Shown: positions 27,540 through 35,108 of the stretch, in pieces
Position numbering within the stretch: the stretch's first letter is position 1
Layout of the letters: every line of letters begins with the position of its first letter
Origin: Merdimmobilis hominis
GTDB lineage: Bacteria > Bacillota > Clostridia > Oscillospirales > Ruminococcaceae
Length of the DNA stretch: 64,000 bases
NCBI RefSeq assembly: GCF_900104615.1
Contig: NZ_LT629939.1
Location: 1,473,142-1,537,141, forward strand
Direction of reading: 5' to 3'
Position numbers and translations under genes: made by a program
Notes under the pieces: model-generated
Seen by the model: the letters and a program-made list of their open reading frames with translations, nothing else
Database searches by the model: none
Told to the model about the DNA's origin: nothing

Positions 27540-29093
27540 CTATTTGCGGTGTGCCAGTTTGAAGAAGGGGGTGCCATCCGGCAGGAAGGTGATCCCCTCC
27601 AAATCCTGGTTGGTGGCTTCATAGGAGGAAGAGGCCCCTACCGGCAAAGCGTAGCAATGCTCCAGTAGCCATTCCTCCGCTCGGTGGTATCCGGCAGCCA
27701 TGGCCTTGGCGGAGGTAGCCCGCTGGGCCTCCTCCAGAAGGGAAAGGTACTCTTCCTCTTGCCAGCCAAACAGCTGGGACAGCTGGGCCAAAAACTCCCT
27801 GTGCCCATCCCCTCGGTTGGAGATGGGCACAAGAGCCAGATCGAACTCACCGGATTGGATGGCGGTATTCAGCTCCTCTTTGGGGAGGGGGGTTAGGTTG
27901 GCGTAGAGGGACAGACTCTCTCCCCAGGCTTTTTGCAGCAGGGCGGCGGCATCTTCTACTCCAGCATCCGCCGGATAGGAGAGGGCGGTCCGAGGCAGTT
28001 TTTCTAGCCCTAGGTCCCCGAGGGCGGCGATCAGCAGGTCCCGGGGCTCCTGGGAGGAGAGGAACACGGCGTTGCCGGCCAACTCCCGGTAGGGCTGCCC
28101 AGCCAGCCGGACTGCGGCGGGGATCAACCCGTCGGGAGAGTCGATATCCTCCGGCAGGGCATCCGAAAGGGCTTCCCGGTCGATGGGGGAGAGGATGGCC
28201 CGGCGCAGCGTCTCATTTTGGAAGGGGGCATGGCGGGTATTGAACACCAGGAGCCAAACCGTATCCTCCCGTGGGGAGGCAGAATTCCAACCGCCCAAAG
28301 AGAGGTATTCCTCCCGGCTCAGGCAGATGGCGTCGCTCTTGCCGGAGGTGAACTGTTCCAGGGGGTTTTCCCGCCCGATGAAAAAATTGACCCCATCGAT
28401 GGTGGACTCCTCTTGGGAGGAATACTGGTCGTTGGGCCGCAGGGTGATAGAGGCGCTGTTGTCCCAGCTTTTCACCACGAAGGGTCCATTAGAGAGGAGC
28501 GTCTGGGTGGAGAGGCCGTACCGGCCTTTGCTTTCGTTGTAAAAATCCTCCTTACAGGGGAAGGCGGCCGGGTCGGCCAGCCGCTGCAAAAAGAGGGGGT
28601 CCGCTTCGGTCAAGCGGATCACCAAGGTGTAGTCTCCGGAGGCGGAAACCCCCAGGGGCTGGGCAGTGCCTTCCATGCGGGCGGAAGCCCCCTCGATGGA
28701 GGCGAACTTTCCGGCGTGAGGGGAGAGGGAGTCGGTGCGGAACATCCGCTGGAAGGCAAAGACATAATCCTTGGCGGTGACCGGGGAGCCATCCGACCAC
28801 CTGGCGTCCTGGCGAAGGGTGAAGGTATACGTTTTCCCGTCGGCAGAGAGGGTGTGCCCGCTGGCTCCAGCGGGGATAAGGTCCCCGGCCTCGGACAGGC
28901 GGTACAGCCCCTCCATGGCGTTGTAGAGGACGGTGCGGGCGTCGGCACTGGTGGTGAATTGGGGGTCGAGGCTGGACACCTGCCCGGAAAGGTCGTACCG
29001 CAATATCAGGCTGTCGTCCTTACCGCTGCGGCAGGCGGCGAGGGAGAAGACAAAGAAAAGCGCCAAAAACAGCGCTAAAAATCGTTTTTTCAT
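27540..29093 (-). CDS. Peptide/oligopeptide-type ABC transporter substrate-binding lipoprotein
   Basis: 517 residues, family 5 solute-binding protein (OppA/DppA type). The signal peptide MKKRFLALFLALFFVFSLAAC ends in a lipobox with C21 as lipidation site (residues given: LFLALFFVFSLAAC). The family pattern follows: SLDPQFTTSADARTVLYNAM (in part), TLRQDARWSDGSPVTAKDYVFAFQR (in part). It sits outside the membrane and would pass ligand to permeases, but no permease or ATPase genes lie nearby, so it is an orphan that must share a transporter encoded elsewhere. Ligand unknown. Confidence 0.88.
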   Translation of the reverse strand: MKKRFLALFLALFFVFSLAACRSGKDDSLILRYDLSGQVSSLDPQFTTSADARTVLYNAMEGLYRLSEAGDLIPAGASGHTLSADGKTYTFTLRQDARWSDGSPVTAKDYVFAFQRMFRTDSLSPHAGKFASIEGASARMEGTAQPLGVSASGDYTLVIRLTEADPLFLQRLADPAAFPCKEDFYNESKGRYGLSTQTLLSNGPFVVKSWDNSASITLRPNDQYSSQEESTIDGVNFFIGRENPLEQFTSGKSDAICLSREEYLSLGGWNSASPREDTVWLLVFNTRHAPFQNETLRRAILSPIDREALSDALPEDIDSPDGLIPAAVRLAGQPYRELAGNAVFLSSQEPRDLLIAALGDLGLEKLPRTALSYPADAGVEDAAALLQKAWGESLSLYANLTPLPKEELNTAIQSGEFDLALVPISNRGDGHREFLAQLSQLFGWQEEEYLSLLEEAQRATSAKAMAAGYHRAEEWLLEHCYALPVGASSSYEATNQDLEGITFLPDGTPFFKLAHRK

Positions 29094-29263
29094 GGCAATT
29101 CCTTTATGACAACACGGCTATAAGGCAGCCGCCGGGGAAAAAATCTGTATTCGGGCTTTCCCGCTGCGAGGGCAGCGTTGGGTATTTTAGGGGATCGGGG
29201 GCGCATTTCGTCTCCTGAAGGCAATTTATAGCCCTCGGGCGAAACGGTATAACCCCTTAAAAT

Positions 29264-29293
29264 ATTGTAGCATTTTCCCGCAAAAGGATGCAA
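29264..29293 (-). promoter_or_regulatory. Promoter of the substrate-binding protein gene
   Basis: Minus strand: TTGCAT, 18 nt, TACAAT, with an extended -10 (TGCTACAAT). Confidence 0.7.
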
Positions 29294-29411
29294 CCGTTGG
29301 GGCCTGGATTCATAAAAAATTAAGGTTTCCCCATCTTTTGAGGCCAATGTTTTGTAAAACAGGGGGGAAAACTAACACAGGTTTTCCCTTTTTGCTTTGG
29401 CACAGGAAAAG

Positions 29412-29434
29412 GGCCCTCCCAAACTAGGAGGGCC
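29412..29434 (-). terminator. Terminator after the nitrilase-like pair
   Basis: Minus strand GGCCCTCC-TAGTTTG-GGAGGGCC followed by CTTTTCC, just past the stop of the downstream nitrilase-like gene. Confidence 0.7.
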
Positions 29435-29440
29435 GGGCGG

Positions 29441-30493
29441 TTATAGCCGTTTGGTCAGTTTTTGATAGGCACTCATCAGCTGGGTCTTGATGAATTCCGG
29501 GTTGGAGTCGCCGGTGTAAGCGTCGAACCCGGCATAGAGCTGTTCTAGGTTGAGGCGGGAGACGATGAGGCCGCCTGCGTCATCGCAGATCACCTGGTTT
29601 ACAATGCCGTCCCGCTCTTTGGTGATGTTCAAGGGGCCGTAGCAGGCCGCTCTCCCACAGAAGCGGACCCCCATAGTGCCGGAGAGCACCGGCGCCGCTA
29701 TGTAGACAGCCAAGGCGTCAGCTGCCGCCTTGTAGCCCCAATCGGCCAAGGATTCCTGCCGGGGGGTGAGGCTCCCTGACGGGGAGAGGATGATCTCCGC
29801 CCCCATACCCCGGGCGATGCGCAGTGGTTCCAAGGTGCGGCCGTCCTGTCCGATGAGGATAGCCACCCTGCCCGCTTTGGTGTCAAACACCCGGATCTCC
29901 TCCCCTGGCACAACGCCCAAGGCTTTTTCCAAGGGGCTGCGGTGCAGGAGGTCTTGGGTGCCCAGCACCAAGCCGTTTTCATCCAGGAGGTAGGAGCGGC
30001 AGTAAAGCTTGTCCCCCTCCAGCACATAGGTGCTCCCCGCCATGATATATACCCCATAGGCTTTGGCCAGGGCGGAGAAGGTGGTGAGGAAAATCTCCTG
30101 GAGGCTGGAGGAAAATTCATCCAGCAGCTGTAGGAGAAGGGCGGTCAATTCTTCAGAATTGTCCTTTACCCGCTGTAGCTCCTCCAGCAGGGTGTCGAAG
30201 TAGGGAGTGATGCCGATGGGCAGAAGGCCGCAGCCGTGGGGGAAGGCGACAATCTGCGCCCCTGCGTGGACCGCTTTGGCCACATACCGGTCCATATCCT
30301 CCACGTATTCGGCCAAGGTGCGGTACCGGCGGACCTCCACCTGGGCGGCCCCTACCCGCACCCCATCCCGGGAGCAGGCGGCGAGATTTTGGGACCGTTC
30401 GCTGTTCTTTTTGGCGACGATGTGTTCCACCCGCCGGGGGGAAAACTTCAAGGAGATAGCAAAGGACGACAATTTCAGTTTGACAGGCAGCAC
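29441..30493 (-). CDS. Nitrilase-superfamily protein lacking recognisable catalytic residues
   Basis: 350 residues from GTG at 30493, 8 nt after GGGGAGG; an in-frame GTG at 30502 overlaps the preceding stop. After a ~44-residue N-terminal extension the carbon-nitrogen hydrolase fold is clear: GVRVGAAQVEVRRY, AGAQIVAFPHG, AKAYGVYIMAGS, GRVAILIGQDGR, GAEIILSPSGS. The Glu-Lys-Cys triad is missing: FPE is FPHG (H86), the Lys region reads TQDLLHR (about 179-185), and the nucleophile position of ICYDxR is G215 in LIGQDGR. It is probably a binding or regulatory pseudoenzyme. Second gene of a two-gene unit with a related protein. Confidence 0.85.
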   Translation of the reverse strand: MLPVKLKLSSFAISLKFSPRRVEHIVAKKNSERSQNLAACSRDGVRVGAAQVEVRRYRTLAEYVEDMDRYVAKAVHAGAQIVAFPHGCGLLPIGITPYFDTLLEELQRVKDNSEELTALLLQLLDEFSSSLQEIFLTTFSALAKAYGVYIMAGSTYVLEGDKLYCRSYLLDENGLVLGTQDLLHRSPLEKALGVVPGEEIRVFDTKAGRVAILIGQDGRTLEPLRIARGMGAEIILSPSGSLTPRQESLADWGYKAAADALAVYIAAPVLSGTMGVRFCGRAACYGPLNITKERDGIVNQVICDDAGGLIVSRLNLEQLYAGFDAYTGDSNPEFIKTQLMSAYQKLTKRL

Positions 30494-30498
30494 AACGA

Positions 30499-31218
30499 TC
30501 ACCTCCCCAAATAGGATGCGTATTTTTCATACAGCGCTGGCCGCAGCCTGGCAAGGGGAGAGGCGGGGTCGCTGCTTTTTTTATACAGACCGGTGTCCAG
30601 TGAATAGAAAAGGGGGACCGAATCGTCCTCCCGCACCAAAAAACCGCCAGGGCAGGAGGCGGTCTCCACCGGGGCGATCACCGAGGTGCTGGCATTACTG
30701 ACATTGACGATATACACCCCATTGTCCGCCGCCTGGAAGGCCAGCTGGCCCAGTTTTTGGCTTTGGTAGTCATAGAGGGGGATGAACTGGCTGGAGAGGA
30801 TGATCTCCGCCCCGGATAGGGCTGCTGCCCGCAGAATTTCCGGCCGGTAGATGTCCACATCCACCGCCAAGAACAGGTTGCCGAACTTCGTGCGGACGAT
30901 ATTCAGGTCGGTGGAGCGGCTAAGCGTCCCCCGGTAGGAGAGGTTGAGAGATACCGCCCGCTGCCCGCCGATGATCTTCCCCTTGTCGTCAAACAAAAAG
31001 AGGCAAAGGTAGCCGTCGGCCACCACCCGGCTAGTGAGCAGGTAAACCCCATAACTTTGGGCATACTTTTTACAGGAAGCCAAAAAATTCTGGTTGTCCC
31101 ACTGGGCGACATAGTTTTTGATATCGGAAAAAATCACCAGGTCGGTGCCCTCCACCGGAGGGGTCAGCGGCCGGGTGACACACAGGTGAATCAGCGACAT
31201 AGAAACATTACCCGCCAT
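30499..31218 (-). CDS. Second nitrilase-fold pseudoenzyme
   Basis: About 239 residues if translation starts at ATG 31218 (ATG 31200 is also possible). The frame is open to 31491, but the likely promoter at 31426-31454 makes starts upstream of ~31420 impossible, and residues before 31218 look non-coding. The fold is shared with the downstream gene: KYAQSYGVYLLTS, KFGNLFLAVDVDIYRPE, GAEIILSSQ, NGVYIVNVSNAS. The nucleophile position holds Asp (about D120) and the Glu motif reads FSD. The stop is within 6 nt of the next start, so the pair is one transcript, perhaps a heteromer. Confidence 0.72.
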   Translation of the reverse strand: MAGNVSMSLIHLCVTRPLTPPVEGTDLVIFSDIKNYVAQWDNQNFLASCKKYAQSYGVYLLTSRVVADGYLCLFLFDDKGKIIGGQRAVSLNLSYRGTLSRSTDLNIVRTKFGNLFLAVDVDIYRPEILRAAALSGAEIILSSQFIPLYDYQSQKLGQLAFQAADNGVYIVNVSNASTSVIAPVETASCPGGFLVREDDSVPLFYSLDTGLYKKSSDPASPLARLRPALYEKYASYLGR

Positions 31219-31425
31219 TTCTCCGGCGCTGGGGATGGCAACGCCCACCCCGCCGGAAGGCGGGCGCTCCGACGGGCCAAGCCGCCTAAAAAATTTTTGT
31301 GGTTTGCCGCAAACCCATCTTTCCAAAACAGCCATGGGGCGGCGTTTGTGCCGTGGCATCCACAAATCAACGGTGTGCCAGGCAAGGGAACCAATGGGTA
31401 TAAAAGCTGTTTGAAACACTACTTT

Positions 31426-31454
31426 ATTATAGCAAAACCCCAGGGAAATTGCGA
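31426..31454 (-). promoter_or_regulatory. Promoter of the nitrilase-like pair
   Basis: Minus strand: TCGCAA, 17 nt, TATAAT with extended -10 TGCTATAAT. Start near 31420. Confidence 0.6.
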
Positions 31455-31575
31455 TAGGATTTTTGCGGATTTCCCCTCTGAGGAGCGCCATCGGATGAAA
31501 AACAGCGAAATTTGCCGAATCTCCGTTTCGGTAAATACAGCCACCCTCACTCCACCCTGCGGCGGCGGGGATTCT

Positions 31576-31605
31576 TACATAGTTTTTGAAAAGTAGGATA
31601 CACTA
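31576..31605 (+). promoter_or_regulatory. Forespore sigma-G-like promoter of spoVAC
   Basis: TACATA, 17 nt, TACACTA. Compared with the sigma-G pattern (TGCATA / CATACTA as known from Bacillus) this matches 5 of 6 and 5 of 7. It is 45 nt before the spoVAC start. Forespore expression of spoVA is known; the assignment of this site is inference. Confidence 0.5.
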
Positions 31606-31650
31606 ACGGCGAACGCATCCCGTTTAAAAGAACAATGAGGTGAAAAAACC

Positions 31651-32088
31651 ATGACCAACAAGGACTATGAACAGCTCAACAAGAAGGCATCGCCCCCTTC
31701 CAAGAGCTATATCAACATCCCCTACGCTTTTCTCATCGGCGGAATCATCTGCACCTTGGGCGAGTTTTTGAGCAATACCTACCAGGGGATGGGAATGGAG
31801 CAGGATACCGCAGGGGCGGTGGTCAGCGTGACCTTGGTCTTTCTCTCCGCCCTGCTGACCGGGCTAAAAATCTATGATAAAATCGCCAAACACGGCGGCG
31901 CAGGAACCCTGGTCCCCATCACCGGCTTTGCCAACGCTGTGGTCTCCCCGGCGCTGGAGTTCAAAAGCGAGGGGATGATCTTGGGCTTGGGGGCCAAGAT
32001 GTTCGTCATCGCCGGGCCGGTTATTGTGTACGGCATTAGTGCCAGCATCGTATACGGCATCATTATATTCCTGTTTAAACTGTATTAA
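31651..32088 (+). CDS. spoVAC: Stage V sporulation protein AC
   Basis: 145-residue membrane protein of the SpoVA channel that moves dipicolinic acid into the forespore and out again at germination. Hydrophobic segments at about 25-42, 56-75, 86-105 and 114-140; PYAFLIGGIICTLGE and GGAGTLVPITGFANAVV are typical for SpoVAC. The product is in the spore inner membrane. First of three linked spoVA genes; GAGGTGAAA precedes the ATG. Confidence 0.96.
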   Translation: MTNKDYEQLNKKASPPSKSYINIPYAFLIGGIICTLGEFLSNTYQGMGMEQDTAGAVVSVTLVFLSALLTGLKIYDKIAKHGGAGTLVPITGFANAVVSPALEFKSEGMILGLGAKMFVIAGPVIVYGISASIVYGIIIFLFKLY

Positions 32089-32102
32089 AGGAGGGAAACG
32101 CG

Positions 32103-33152
32103 ATGTCGTCTAAACTTGGAAAATACACCTACCGGATGGACAACCCGCCATCGGTGCTGGCCTACGCCGCCATCGGCTCCAAAAAGGAATCGGAGGGGCC
32201 TCTCGCCAGTTATTTTGACATTATCAACGAAGATACTACCTTTGGGGAAAAGTCCTGGGAAAAGGCGGAGAGCCGCCTCCAGAAGGATGCGGTCAATAAG
32301 GCCCTGTCCAAAATCCAGCTGAGCACCGGGGATATCGACTGTGTGTTTGCCGGCGACCTGCTCAACCAGTGCATCGGCGCCACCTTTGGCCTGCGGGAGA
32401 TGGGCATCCCCTTTGTGGGGATTTACGGAGCCTGCTCCAACATGGCGGAAGGGCTGGCCCTCTCCGCCCTCATGGTGGACGGCGGGGCGATGAAAAAAAC
32501 CATCGCCGTCACATCCTCCCACTTTTGTACCGCAGAGCGGCAGTACCGCTTCCCCTTGGAATACGGCGGCCAGCGCCCCCTGACGGCCCAGTGGACAGTC
32601 ACCGGCTCCGGCGCGGCCATCGTGGGGGAGAGGGTGTCCCCCCCTTATATTAAGGCGGTGACCCTGGGCTGTATTGAGGACTTGGGCATCAAAGACGCCA
32701 ACAACATGGGCGCGGCTATGGCCCCTGCGGCGGCGGCGACCATCAAGCGCTTCTTTGAGGACACTTGCACCGTCCCGGATAACTACGACCTGATTTTGAC
32801 CGGCGACCTGGGCCAGGTGGGTTCCGATCTGCTCCACCAGCTTTTGGAGCGGGAGGGCTATCACCTGGGCAAAAAACAGGCCGACTGCGGCCTGCTCATC
32901 TACGACCGGGAGACCCAGGACGTCCACGCCGGTGGCTCGGGCTGCGGGTGCAGCGCCTCGGTGCTCTGTTCTTATATCCTTCCCGCAGTCAAGGACGGGC
33001 GGATCAAAAACATGCTATTCGTGGCAACCGGTGCCCTTTTAAGCCCCACCAGTGTGCAGCAGGGGGAATCCATCCCCGGCATTGCCCATTTGATCCACCT
33101 TTCGGCGGACGACGACACCAAAACCCGCCCATCCACCGCAGGAGGTATGTAA
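32103..33152 (+). CDS. spoVAD: Stage V sporulation protein AD
   Basis: 349 residues, soluble member of the SpoVA complex with a thiolase-like fold that binds dipicolinic acid. Family signatures: GDLLNQCIGATFGLR, GIYGACSNMAEGLAL and SSHFCTAERQYRFPLEYG (in part). The GAC SN position keeps a Cys. AAAGGAGGGA lies upstream. Located 14 nt after spoVAC and 1 nt before spoVAE. Confidence 0.96.
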   Translation: MSSKLGKYTYRMDNPPSVLAYAAIGSKKESEGPLASYFDIINEDTTFGEKSWEKAESRLQKDAVNKALSKIQLSTGDIDCVFAGDLLNQCIGATFGLREMGIPFVGIYGACSNMAEGLALSALMVDGGAMKKTIAVTSSHFCTAERQYRFPLEYGGQRPLTAQWTVTGSGAAIVGERVSPPYIKAVTLGCIEDLGIKDANNMGAAMAPAAAATIKRFFEDTCTVPDNYDLILTGDLGQVGSDLLHQLLEREGYHLGKKQADCGLLIYDRETQDVHAGGSGCGCSASVLCSYILPAVKDGRIKNMLFVATGALLSPTSVQQGESIPGIAHLIHLSADDDTKTRPSTAGGM

Positions 33153-33153
33153 T

Positions 33154-33522
33154 ATGGAACTGTTTTTGGAATATCTGAAGGCCTTTGTGGTGGGCGGCGC
33201 CATCTGTGCCATCGGCCAAGTGCTCATCGACTACACCAAGCTGACCCCTGCCCGAATTTTGGTCTCCTTTGTGGTGGCCGGCGTGATTTTGGGCGGCCTG
33301 GGTGTGTATCAGCCCCTCATCGAATTTGCCGGGGCGGGGGCCACCGTCCCCTTGACTGGATTCGGCTCCCTTTTGGCCAAAGGGGTGAAGACCGCCGTCC
33401 AGGAGAAAGGGCTCCTGGGGGCGTTGACCGGGGGCTTCACCGCTTCTTCCGCCGGCATCGGCGCCGCGGTGTTCTTCGGCCTGTTGGTCGCCCTGATCTT
33501 CAAGCCCGGCGATAAGGCGTAA
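33154..33522 (+). CDS. spoVAE: Stage V sporulation protein AE (SpoVAEb type)
   Basis: 122-residue membrane protein with about four hydrophobic segments, LKAFVVGGAICAIGQVLIDY at the N-terminus and AGATVPLTGFGSLLAKG in the middle. Partner of SpoVAC and SpoVAD in the dipicolinate channel. AGGAGGT lies at the end of spoVAD. The three-gene form C-D-E is the minimal spoVA set of many Clostridia. Confidence 0.95.
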   Translation: MELFLEYLKAFVVGGAICAIGQVLIDYTKLTPARILVSFVVAGVILGGLGVYQPLIEFAGAGATVPLTGFGSLLAKGVKTAVQEKGLLGALTGGFTASSAGIGAAVFFGLLVALIFKPGDKA

Positions 33523-33527
33523 ACAAA

Positions 33528-33569
33528 AAAGCGGACGGCATGACACAGGTGGTCACAGCGGTCCGCTTT
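33528..33569 (+). terminator. Terminator after spoVAE
   Basis: AAAGCGGAC (33528-33536) pairs with GTCCGCTTT (33561-33569), with a 24-nt loop that can fold further, followed by GTATTTT. Confidence 0.75.
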
Positions 33570-33616
33570 GTATTTTCTCGCCCTAGGGGATTTTGTTGGC
33601 GTCAAAGGACGCAAAA

Positions 33617-33648
33617 AAGCAGTCCCGCACACGGCTGCGAGGCTGCTT
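33617..33648 (-). terminator. Terminator after rpsT
   Basis: Minus strand AAGCAG / CTGCTT with an inner GCAGCC-type stem, followed by TTTTTTGCG. Confidence 0.7.
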
Positions 33649-33679
33649 GATTTTGCCTTGATGCAGGATCTAAAGTCCA

Positions 33680-33940
33680 TTAGCCAATTGCATTCAGCTT
33701 GCTGGCCAGTTTGGACTTCTTTCTAGCTGCGCAGTTTTTGTGGAGCAGGCCTTTGGCGGCAGCTTGATCAATTTTCTTTATTGCAAGCTTAACAGCTTCC
33801 TCTTTATCCTCGGCTCCGGTGGAGAGAGCGACATCCGCTTTCTTCAGAACGGTTTTCAGGTAGGATCTGGTAGCTTTGTTCTGCTGGGTTTTGGTGGCAA
33901 TCACCTTGACTCTTTTCTTAGCAGATTTGATGTTCGGCAT
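33680..33940 (-). CDS. rpsT: Ribosomal protein S20 (bS20)
   Basis: 86 residues, mostly alpha-helical: PNIKSAKKRVKVIATKTQQN (in part), ATRSYLKTVLKKAD, KGLLHKNCAARKKSKL. AAGGAGGTG precedes the ATG. Divergent from gpr and convergent with spoVA, as in Bacillus and Clostridium where rpsT and gpr are neighbours. It has its own promoter and terminator. Confidence 0.97.
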   Translation of the reverse strand: MPNIKSAKKRVKVIATKTQQNKATRSYLKTVLKKADVALSTGAEDKEEAVKLAIKKIDQAAAKGLLHKNCAARKKSKLASKLNAIG

Positions 33941-33976
33941 CGTTACACCTCCTTACTCTACATGACAGTACAAGTT

Positions 33977-34005
33977 ATAATACCATTTTTTTAATGGAAT
34001 TGCAA
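33977..34005 (-). promoter_or_regulatory. Promoter of rpsT
   Basis: Minus strand TTGCAA, 17 nt, TATTAT (overlapping TATAAC). Start about 33970. Confidence 0.75.
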
Positions 34006-34071
34006 CTGGATCTGAAAGATTTTTCAATTTTTCAGACAAAAATATTTTACCATAAAGGAGCGGTCAGTTCA

Positions 34072-34971
34072 ATGGGAATTCGCACAGATTTGGCCATCGA
34101 AAGCACAAAAATAGAGGGGGGAATCCCCCAAAAAGGGGTGGAAATTGACCAATACCGGGGGGGAGAGCTCTCTTTTACCGCAGTGGAGGTAAAAACCCGG
34201 GAGGCAGCCCAGGCCATCGGCAAGCCGGTGGGCCGGTATATCACAGCAGAGCTTTCCTCCCCCAGCGACCTGGCTGAAGCCCGGACTGGGGAAGCAGCCG
34301 CCATCGCCGGGGAGCTGCGCCGCCTACTGCCCCAGGAGGGGACAGTTTTGGTGGTGGGCTTGGGCAACCGGGAAATCACCCCCGACGCCCTGGGCCCCTT
34401 GGTGATCTCCGACGTGCTGGCCACCCGCCATTTTGAAGGGCGCCTTATGGAGGAGAGCGGCCTTTCCTCCCTGCGGCCGGTGGCGTCCCTGGCCCCCGGG
34501 GTGCTGGGCCAAACAGGCATGGAGACCGGCGAGATCATCCGGTCGGTGGTAGGGGAGATAGAGCCGGCGGCGGTCATCGCCATCGACGCCTTGGCGGCCC
34601 GGTCCCTCTCCCGGCTGGGGTGTACCATCCAATTGGCGGACTGCGGCATCGCCCCCGGTTCCGGCGTGGCCAACCGCCGCAAAGAGTTGAGTCAGGAGAC
34701 TTTGGGGGTACCGGTGATCTCTATGGGCATCCCCACGGTGGTAGATGGGGAGACCCTGGCCTTTGACCTGTTATACCGGCCGGAGGGAACCAGCGAAGAG
34801 AGTATGGAGCAGCTGCGTCAGATGTTCCAGCCCCAGGGCCGGTCGATGATGGTCACCCCCCGGGAGGTGGACCAGATGGTGGAGCGGGGGGCAAAACTCA
34901 TCTCCATGGCCATCAATCTGGCCCTCCAGCCGGACCTTTCTGCCGAGGAGATCACCTACCTGCTGGCCTAA
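34072..34971 (+). CDS. gpr: Spore germination protease
   Basis: 299 residues from ATG 34072 (AAAGGAG upstream). GPR degrades small acid-soluble proteins at germination. The N-terminus GIRTDLAIES is the region of self-processing in the known zymogen; the propeptide is therefore very short unless the upstream in-frame ATG at 33994 is used. VVGLGNREITPDALGP and GIPTVVD are family signatures. It works inside the germinating spore core. spoIIP follows on the same strand. Confidence 0.95.
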   Translation: MGIRTDLAIESTKIEGGIPQKGVEIDQYRGGELSFTAVEVKTREAAQAIGKPVGRYITAELSSPSDLAEARTGEAAAIAGELRRLLPQEGTVLVVGLGNREITPDALGPLVISDVLATRHFEGRLMEESGLSSLRPVASLAPGVLGQTGMETGEIIRSVVGEIEPAAVIAIDALAARSLSRLGCTIQLADCGIAPGSGVANRRKELSQETLGVPVISMGIPTVVDGETLAFDLLYRPEGTSEESMEQLRQMFQPQGRSMMVTPREVDQMVERGAKLISMAINLALQPDLSAEEITYLLA

Positions 34972-35108
34972 CTGGCTGGCCTGCGCCCACCCCGCTAGGG
35001 GAGAAAATCCCCAGGTAAGGGCTTGTCATATCCGCCGGGTGAACTGAATATCCATGAGGGTAGACAGGTCGCTTCAGACCGAGTGCAGCGGACGTGGAGG
35101 GTGGACAG

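Larger units (their letters stand above)
29094..29440 (-). other. Intergenic region with ~160-nt leader of the substrate-binding protein gene
   Basis: The minus strand holds a promoter at 29264-29293 and a leader of about 160 nt with GC-rich inverted segments (e.g. GCTGCC / GGCAGC type pairs near 29160-29175). I recognise no known riboswitch. The open frame at 29090-29347 overlaps the promoter and looks spurious. Confidence 0.5.

Noticed and set aside
29094-29263. Riboswitch in the leader of the substrate-binding protein gene
   Set aside because: I compared it by eye with cyclic-di-GMP, ZTP, fluoride, SAM and guanidine patterns and found no match; a covariance-model search would decide.
29090-29347. 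85-codon leftward open frame before the substrate-binding protein
   Set aside because: It spans the predicted promoter and overlaps the lipoprotein start; no ribosome binding site.
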